Origin: Pelobates cultripes
Lineage: Eukaryota > Chordata > Amphibia > Anura > Pelobatidae
Direction of reading: 5' to 3'
DNA: 64,000 nucleotides
NCBI GenBank assembly: GCA_933207985.1
Contig: OW240914.1
Span: 134,683,878-134,747,877, forward strand
Numbering within the stretch: the stretch's first letter is position 1; each line of letters opens with the position of its first letter. The position numbers and the translations under genes were made by a program. Below are positions 56,624 through 64,000 of the stretch, piece by piece. The notes beneath the pieces were generated by a model, which saw nothing but the letters and a program-made list of their open reading frames with translations, ran no database searches and was not told the DNA's origin.

Positions 56624-58401
56624 GGGGGGCGGGGCCTGAACTGCAAGATGGTCAGATGTGTCTGCTCATAGCTCCGGCAATCTAGAGCCATTAAACTGAC
56701 ACAAAGAGCAGAACTCAGCCTGAAAGCCGACACAAAATGCACTGCTGAGCACTTACCAGCCAGTGAACCGAGTGCTGGCACTGGCGGACACCGATCTGGC
56801 GTGGAACCCCGGGAACCGGAGCTTGCGGCATACAGGATCTGACAGCACGTCGGTTGGGGGAGGCGGCCGCTCTCCCGACTGACTCACAGCGAGCTACAAT
56901 CAGCCCTGCCACCCCCCTCTCGGACCGAGGGGGAAATCCCGGTCCCCACTGGGGCAAGCAATACCTCTGCAACAAAGGACCTCTACACCCGATCCTCTTA
57001 CAGCCATGTGGTGGCACCAAGATGGCCGTTGCACCGCAACAACTCCTAAGCCCAGAGGGCCCAAGTAAACGATAGGAGATTCAAGCAGATATGCTAGAAC
57101 TTCTGGAATCGGCTTGCCAGCCGATTAGCTCTACTAACCCCAACTGCACCGCTGCTCAGCCCAGCCGACATGCCGGCTCTCTGTTTCCCCCATGGACTAA
57201 AGGACCGCACAAAAGCGAGACCACAGCGAGACCACAGCACAGCAACCCACACTCCAGCGGGCTGAGACCCTGGAAGCCTGGCCCCCAATCAGGGCACTCT
57301 AATGAGAACAGAGTGGGCTCTGGCAAGTGGGTCTGGCACAGAGGACCACAGAGGAGAGGCAAAACCCGAAAAGCTCACCTGCTCCACACGGCGGCACCCA
57401 AGATCAAAAGCTCACAACAGCACGCCCCATCTCAGATCCCCTCTAAGAACGACCGGAATGTCAGCATCAGGGAGGCAAGGGCGGTCTCACACCGGGACGG
57501 AGGTCGGCAATGGCCCATCCACAGCTCACACATTGGGCTCCTGAACCAAGCCTCCAGAGTTGGCGTGGGATGACTCACATGGACTGCCATAAGGACTAAT
57601 CATGCGCCGCAGTGCACAGAAGCAGGTTCAGTCCAAAATGCCCGCAGTTGATCTCACTTACGCTACTTAGAGTTAGTTACTCCTACATGAGTCCCAATAC
57701 TACTTAGCTTTAAGCCTCCTGCCTGTGCCCACAACCTTCACTGGGCCTTTAAACCTTGACTCACTCCCAAAACTGAGTGCTGCAGTATCAGGGTTGTTTC
57801 GTTAAACCTGCATGCAAGCCTCAATTAACCAGGCACACTCTACAGCTCTAGTTTACATTAGCTACACTCTTGCATTCTCCCTATTGTTGCCTCCCCTCTG
57901 GAGCGGTGTACCCAGTGGCATCAATACTCAACACTCCTCGACATCACAGGTTACAGTCACTCAGTAAAGCTCAACTCTCACCACAATTTGAGACTCAGCA
58001 CACTGTCAGTTGGTATAACTCATCTTAAGCTTGACTTGTGAAAGCCTGTTAATGATATGCTCATATAATGAAGCATGCATACTTTTTGTTTTACTTTATT
58101 TTTATACCCCGCCAGTTACCAAGCCTAACCAAAATCCTAGGATTAATACTCCTGGTGGGTACCATATCTTAAATCGACTATAATGTTGTCACTAGACTCA
58201 ACTTAATTGTAATTAGTTCATCTGAATAATCGTTTGACACATTCTGATCCACCATGCCATTTATATATATAAAAAAACAGTGCAATCTTTCCTGCTATTA
58301 TATGACATACCACTGCTTTATCTTGCTTTATCCTTTACAATGTTTATTCAAAAATGTATACATAATCCTGCACTGCAAAAATAAAGAATAAAAAAAAAAA
58401 A
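56624..58401 (+). mobile_element. ORF-less L1-like retroposon with poly(A) and 13-bp TSD
   Basis: Bounded by AAATCAGGCTGTC at 56611-56623 and 58402-58414. It starts GGGGGGCGGGGCCTGAACTG, has a GC-rich leader of about 950 bp, an AT-richer second half and ends AATAAAGAATAA plus poly(A). No endonuclease, RT or ORF1 is encoded, although a 160-codon frame (57091-57573) spans the GC-rich part, probably by composition. Related to 34652-37322 by its 5' end. An internally deleted or SINE-like passenger of an L1 family. Confidence 0.85.
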
Positions 58402-58414
58402 AAATCAGGCTGTC

Positions 58415-59816
58415 AGGGTGTTGGCTTCCATTCATGTGACCAGAAGACATATGCAATTTGTTTTGTTCAAAATGTACATTCGTACAATTTTCATGACATT
58501 TGGACATTCGGATGCTTACGAATGTCCGAAGTGCCAAAGTGACTACATTCAGCAGTTCCGAAGTGCCGAACCAAACCGAATGACATTGGTTCGAAGCAGA
58601 CAAATTTTTTTACTTACCCGAATTTCCGAACCAAGCAAAATTTTTGGCCCATGCACATCCCTACTGGATACATTTAGTATAAATTATAATTCTTCAGTTT
58701 TTGGAATTCAATCTATTTTATATATTTAGTTTGTTTTATTATATCATAGCTTATGCATTATATGTTTTTATAGATGTATGCATTCTAATTGTAAATTAAC
58801 CACAGAGTTTGCATGTTTAACATTTAAATATTTATGCATTTTTATTATGAATCAACATATAGAATTAGCATTTTTAATATTAAATACATTAATTATACAG
58901 TTTTTGCTAAATTTTATATAGTGGGAAGAACAGGTTGGTATGGAGCTAGACACATGGAGTGCACCAGGAAATTAGAAATCTAGGTACAGTAACACCTCAG
59001 AGGTGGCAACATACATAATGAAAATATCTGGCAAGTAGAAAGTTGGAAAAAAAGCATAAGTTGCAAATTAAAACATAAGAAACAATTCTGCAAACGGGAA
59101 CTGTACACCCATAATGAGGTCAAGTCCCCAAATGTTGGGGTCAAGCCGTCGTGAGGAGAGAATAGCATGACTGGAGAAGGATCCTAGTTGTGTGTGCTTG
59201 GCTCTCTGTCTAGGACAATGGCAGGAGCAGGTGAACCGGAGGTTGCCAGTAGCGAAACAGATTCTGCAGGTGTGGATCTCTTGTGGACTATTATGCATAA
59301 CCTTCAGGACTGTGGGGACATCCATCGGGAATCTATTCCAGCTGTTCTCAGAAGGCTTGTAACATGGTTGAGGGATCACCGCCATTGCAGTGTAGACCTT
59401 CTGAGGTCTTAGTAGAAAGTAAGACTGAAGCCTTCAAAGGCATAGAGGGTCTTGCCCTGCAAAGCCGACCATAGGATTTGCTTTTCTTGTGATAGTGAGC
59501 AGCAAACTATGACATCCTGCACCGTGGATATAGGAGCCGTGCCAAATTTAGGGTGAAGGTAGACCCTATCTAGGAAGACTTTTTGACGAGATTTGGTAGG
59601 ATAGAGGCTACCAAGAGTCTTATACAATGAGGGAGCTATTCAGTTGTAACTGCGTCAGGCATGCCTCTGACATTCAAGTAGTTCTGTCGGGATCGGCCAT
59701 CTAGTGCAGTGTAATGGAGTGCTAGTGAGTATTGCTTTTTTTGTAAGGACTGCATGGCATTCTTTAGAGTACTCATACGCTATTTAAAGTCCCCAGTGTG
59801 TACAACTGCATATGCA
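58415..59816. other. Unassigned sequence with GAACCAA/TTCGGT-rich repeat remnant
   Basis: 58490-58665 is rich in short CGAA, CCGAA and TTCGG words (GTTCCGAAGTGCCGAACCAA) and ends GGGCCATGCACATCCCTA-like. It is probably a dispersed DNA-transposon remnant of unknown class. The rest is AT-rich with no gene recognised. Confidence 0.4.
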
Positions 59817-59818
59817 TA

Positions 59819-60470
59819 CAGTTAGGTCCAGAAATATTTGGACACTGACACAACTTTTGTTATTTAGGCTGTTTACATAAATTCACATAACAGTTAATTA
59901 TGAACATGGGCTTAAAGTTTAATTTCTCAGATTCAATTTGATGGTATTCACGTCAAAATTGGAGTAAGGGATTAGGAATTGCAGCTCTTACATAGTCCCC
60001 TCTTTTTAAAGGAACCAAAAGTAATTGGACAACTGACTCAAAAGCTGTTTTATGGACAGGTGTTGGCTATCCCATTGTTATTTCTTCATCAATTACCAGG
60101 TAAAAGGTCTGGAGTTGATTTCAGGTGTGGCATTTGCATTTGGAAGCTGTTGCTGTGAACCCACAACATGCGGTCAAAGGAGCTCTCAATGCAAGTGAAA
60201 GAAGCCATCATTAGGCTGAAAAAAAAAATCCATCAAAGGGATAGCAGGGACTTTAGGAGTGGCCACATCAACAGTTTGGTACATTCTGATAAAAAAAAAA
60301 AGAACACACTGTTGAGCTCTGCAATACAAAAAAGGCTTGGACGTCCACTGAATACAACAGTGGTGGATGATCGTAGGACCCTTTCTATGGTAAAGAAAAA
60401 CCCCTACAAGTGAATAACACTCTCCAGGAGTTAGGCACTCTTCAGGAGGTAGGCATTTAACAAATTAGGG
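59819..60470 (+). mobile_element. Tc1/mariner-like 5' fragment
   Basis: Starts CAGTTAGGTCCAGAAATATT after a TA (59817-59818), the Tc1 target dinucleotide. It carries a leader with AAAAGTAATTGGACAACTGA and then the N-terminal part of a transposase. The 3' half, including the DDE core and right terminal repeat, is missing, so the copy is immobile. Confidence 0.85.
60168..60413 (+). pseudogene. Tc1-like transposase N-terminal fragment
   Basis: 81 codons from ATG at 60168. The start MRSKELSMQVKEAIIRLKK and the later GRPLNTTVVDDRRTLSMVKK correspond to the paired-like helix-turn-helix and GRPR-type hook of Tc1 transposases. The middle is out of frame around two A runs (60221-60229 and 60291-60302), indicating indels. 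A stop follows at 60411-60413. Catalytic DDE residues are absent. Confidence 0.8.
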
Positions 60471-62359
60471 TCATTCAAAATACATAATGATATATTCAGT
60501 GTATATCGATAAAAATTACATTTAAAATATTTAAAAATAGATTAAAACCTTACCTGTCGCCGACGATCTCGGAAGTGATTCTGTTTACTTCCGGTTCACG
60601 GCTCCTGGCGTCATTTTCCTGCCCGCCGGCAGTCCATTTTTCAAACTGTCTCTGACACAGAGTTCGTGAGTATAACTTAGGAAGCCAGCATTCCAATGGC
60701 TAACTGTAAGTGATGCTCCATCATTCGTGTGCACCCATCGTACACACGGTCTATTGCTGGGCACAGATGGCATTTGAGCCATGCCCATGCCCCCCTCATT
60801 CATTAGCGTAGCCTGACAATGAATAAGTGTTTGTTTGCAAACTTTGTATCCACTCTATGCCAGTATGCCCTGCCCAGAAGTATCCAAGGCATTGCCATTA
60901 GACCCTCACCCGCTGTTATTGAGTAACCGTGTACTGAGCACCTTCCTCTCTAGGGCCACCTATTAATAGATATCGTTAGAGGGCCCCCGACCGAGGCTAC
61001 GTGGGGTTTATTCACTAACCAGTCAATCATTGTCTACACAGCCTCATTCTACGTTATATCAAGTGTCCGTTCTCCTAGATTTCGATTAGTCACACATACT
61101 ACAGCCGGTCATGGTAGTCACTTTCAAATATATCTGTCGTTTATTTTATGCAGATTCCGTCTATCTATATTGAAACCCCTGTTAGTACAAACTTTCCTTC
61201 CGTTTCGTGTAATCAGTCATTCTGTTGCAACGCTGGCTTTCCCGCACGCATTGCAGTAGATATTGAATCTCCGGTTATAACAAGTGCTGGTAAAGCTTTT
61301 GTTCATGGTAAACTGCATTAATGTCAAGGGTTATTATGACTTTCATTAAAACGTCTTTTTCTTTCGATTTTCTAAAATAAACAAACTACCTTAATCAGAA
61401 GGGCACAAGGGCAACTATGGTTTTTATAATATTCTCCTTATGCATGGCTCACATATGTCATAAATATAATTATGCTAAATAGGTTTTATGTTATGCTTCG
61501 CTTCTGTCTTGTGCATTACATGCTCCTTACTACTCCTGTTAAAAAATACAGTACATATACGGACACTGCTTACAGAGGGGCCCTCTTGATTTAACGCAGC
61601 GGCAGTATTTACTTTAGTCGTCCTTTTCATTATATTCTATTGTATAAATTAAACAAACAACACAATTTCCTTCACATGAATGTCTAATGACAGTTACGAT
61701 CAGGAATTCATGATAGTACTTTTCCTAAACATAGCTAATGGGATTATAAATTTATAAGTATGTTTAACAGGTTATTTATGCTCCGCTTCTGTATTGTGTT
61801 TTTCTTATTCCATACTACGCTATGCAGTATAGAAGTGAGGCGTTTTAAGTACTTTTATTTGCGTTGCTAACTGGCGTTTCGGTTAAACTTTTGTACGCAT
61901 TATCCGTTCGCATAAAACGCTTATGTTTTTCCATTAGTATACACTTAGTCACACTTTCGTACAAACTTTTGTTTATTTGCATAAACTGCCTCATACCTAG
62001 CAGTTCAAGTTCTTTTCCGCTTATACAGCATTGTGAAACCATTTTCAATTGAAACGGCATTGCATGTTGCATTTCGTTTAATTTACCAAGTCTTTCTTTA
62101 AGTCATCCGTTTCATTGTATTCATGTCTTATATTAAAAAACAAACAGCAATATCCTAATCAGGATGTCTTATGGCAATTAAGGTCATACATTCACTGTGT
62201 ATTTTTCCTTAAACCATAGCTAAAGTGTTTTATTGGTATATAAGGGTGTTAATAGCTTTATATTATGATCCACTTCTGTCTCTGGCATCTCATGTTCCTA
62301 ATTACACTAGGCTGTATATAAATTAGATGACAATTAAGTTCGTTTTATCTTCCCTCCTG
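60471..62359. repeat. AT-rich region with a triplicated diverged unit
   Basis: A series ATGCTTCGCTTCTGTCTTGT (about 61493), ATGCTCCGCTTCTGTATTGT (about 61778) and ATGATCCACTTCTGTCTCTG (about 62264) is preceded each time by an AAACAAACA..ATCAGGA/ATCAGAA block and a CATAGCTAA-type block. No coding function was recognised. 60940-61340 holds further unassigned sequence. Confidence 0.6.
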
Positions 62360-62812
62360 TTAAAGGACCACTATAGTGCCAGGAAAACATACTCGTTTTC
62401 CTGGCACTATAGTGCCCTGAGGGTGCCCCCACCCTCAGGGTCCCCCTCCCGCCCGGCTCTGGAAGGGGGAAAGGGGTAAAAACTTACCTTTTCCAGCGCT
62501 GGAACACTCGCCTCCGTTAAGCCCGCCCGGCTGAATGCTGCAGCGGCAGCAGCGCATTCAACGATTCAGCTTTACAATGCTTTCCTATGAACTTTAGCGT
62601 GCTCTCGCATAATGAAACACGCGCGCCTGCCAAAGCGCCTCTAAGCGGCTGTCAATGAGACCACTAGAGGCTTTGGGGAAGGCTTAACCCGATTTAGCAA
62701 ATTTATGGCGTTTTGCAGAGCTGCCATAATTATAGGTTAACCCTAGAAGGACCTGGCACCCAGACCACTTCATTAAGCTGAAGTGGTCTGGGTGCCTAGA
62801 GTGGTCCTTTAA
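62360..62812. mobile_element. Complete T2-like MITE (453 bp)
   Basis: TTAAAGGACCACTATAGTGC at the left and CTAGAGTGGTCCTTTAA at the right, with an inner CAGGAAAACATACTCGTTTT hairpin. The GC-rich middle and GACCACTTCATTAAGCTGAA arm match 29733-30185. The best preserved copy of this family in the window. Confidence 0.9.
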
Positions 62813-64000
62813 AGATCATACAATTACGGTTACTGGTTGCTACGGGGCCTTATGGGTTAAATACAGCACATTATTTAAAGAGGTAGGCCTCGGTAACTCC
62901 TACAATAACCAAACATAAACCAACCGATCGCATAACAATTCAACAATTCGGCTCTGCCATCAGTGGTTATGGTTAGTAATTATTGAACAGTTAGATAATC
63001 ATGGTGTTATAGTTACAATATCATTTGGTAAAGTTTATGGTGTTACAATTATAATGTCGTACAGTAGTTTTGGTATCGTCAATATAATGTCGGTGGTTAT
63101 GGTGTCAGTCAGTGGTTAGGGTGTTGTGCGCAATTATACACTTTACATACCTTTATAAGTCCGCTAAACATCAAAAGCTCAAACCTGTTAGCAAGATACG
63201 GATCGTTCTTTCCACTACAGAACCCGTTATACAGGACAATCAGCAGGTACGTTAAAAAGAAATAAAACCAGTTGGGGTTAGGACAAGGTTTAAGCTCTCA
63301 CTAATTTAGGTATGGTCCCGTAGGCCTCCTCGCCTATAAGTGGTCCCGCAAGGCATACAATCAGCCTTCCGTTCAGAGGTTCGAGCCCAATCGGCCCAAC
63401 GCATAGTTATAGCCTTGCATCAAGTCATAGTTAGGGCCTCACCCGTCATGGCCAATCTATTTTACATTCTTTTACGTGTCACCGAGAGGCCAACACCCCG
63501 CCACCCACCTCAGTGGCACAAAGGCCCCACAAGCCAAATCATAGGTAGAGCCTCTCAAAGCCACTTGGCAAGTTGTCATGGCGTCACCTGTCACCTACAT
63601 AAGCTAGTTAATACAATTTTGCCTGTAGGCACTACTCTAATAAGCTGGGTCACTGCAGATCAATAGGGTACCTTACTAACCGAGCCATCTGCCTCACTTC
63701 CTTAGCATGTCTAACACTTCTATACAAGGAGACGTTCTGTCAGTACCAGTACCAATCTCAGTGCAGGCTTGCAGAGAGTACTATACAAACACCAACTGGG
63801 GTCAGTTACACACGGTACTGTTTCTAAGGCATTTTTTCGGGTCTCAAAACACCTTCAAGCGCCATATGATGAGCAGCAGCCCATATGATTAAATGTCATC
63901 CTGGAAACGTAGCTACTCCCTCTACCAGTAAAGCAAATGTTGATTATCAGTCCAACACATCCCAGAGGGATTTTGATAGACAAAATAGGCAGGCCAATTG
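62813..64000. other. Unassigned sequence to window end
   Basis: 62940-63130 has loosely repeated ATGGTGTTA..AATAT..GT words. 63300-64000 is less AT-rich and contains two modest open frames (63340-63666 and 63707-63892) with no recognisable domain. This could be the edge of a retroelement continuing beyond the window. Confidence 0.4.

Noticed and set aside
57091..57573. 160-codon frame as an ORF1 of the retroposon
   Set aside because: GC-rich sequence open in several frames; no coiled coil or RRM-like segment.
1..64000. CRISPR arrays, operons or ribosome binding sites
   Set aside because: Sequence is a repeat-rich vertebrate nuclear genome. The tandem repeats have no regular unique spacers.

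Overview
The window looks like a piece of a large, repeat-rich anuran (frog) genome. I found no host protein-coding exon, rRNA gene, tRNA gene or CRISPR array that I could support. The vertebrate/amphibian call rests on the mobile elements: T2/Kolobok-type MITEs with TTAAAGG ends, hAT elements with 8-bp target duplications, a Tx1/L1-type LINE, a vertebrate-type BEL/Pao LTR element, a GIY-YIG Penelope-like element and a Tc1/mariner fragment. Long AT-rich stretches carry simple repeats. One 100-bp run of N (7441-7540) is an assembly gap.

Layout. 1-9 kb: MITE fragments, an L2/CR1-like LINE tail, a hAT MITE inside another hAT-like MITE, and two LTR-like promoter regions. 9-10.8 kb: a non-autonomous hAT element with exact 8-bp target duplications, a 55-bp-arm hairpin and TG- and GA-rich minisatellites. 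10.8-18.5 kb: T2 MITEs and a large block of minisatellites, some inverted and some in higher-order duplication. 18.5-25.6 kb: a second hAT element (target duplication CCTAACAT) split by a BEL/Pao retrotransposon with its own 6-bp duplication. 25.8-26.4 kb: a second copy of the 3' part of that hAT family. 34.6-37.3 kb and 56.6-58.4 kb: two ORF-less L1-like retroposons with 17-bp and 13-bp target duplications. 41.8-46.76 kb: a Penelope-like element on the minus strand. 48.3-56.5 kb: two L1-type LINEs on the minus strand, one nearly intact and one decayed. 59.8-60.5 kb: a Tc1/mariner 5' fragment. The final 3.5 kb holds a triplicated AT-rich unit and one complete T2 MITE.

Most interesting element. 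The Penelope-like element (41826-46742) has a 15-bp perfect target duplication, 216-bp near-identical inverted arms and two open ORFs (281 and 820 codons). The ORFs overlap by 124 nt in the -1 frame, and a correctly phased A_AAA_AAC heptamer sits in the overlap. This suggests a Gag-Pol-like -1 ribosomal frameshift fusing a coiled-coil ORF1 protein to the reverse transcriptase/GIY-YIG protein. Its 3' region also holds a hammerhead-ribozyme-like fold and a cluster of CpG-rich palindromes. The intact ORFs, identical target duplication and nearly identical arms suggest recent activity.

None of the elements forms a pathway with its neighbours. The organising principle is nesting and reciprocal insertion, and the target duplications let the order of insertion be read at several loci. 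Family names come from motif recognition by eye; no database search was run.
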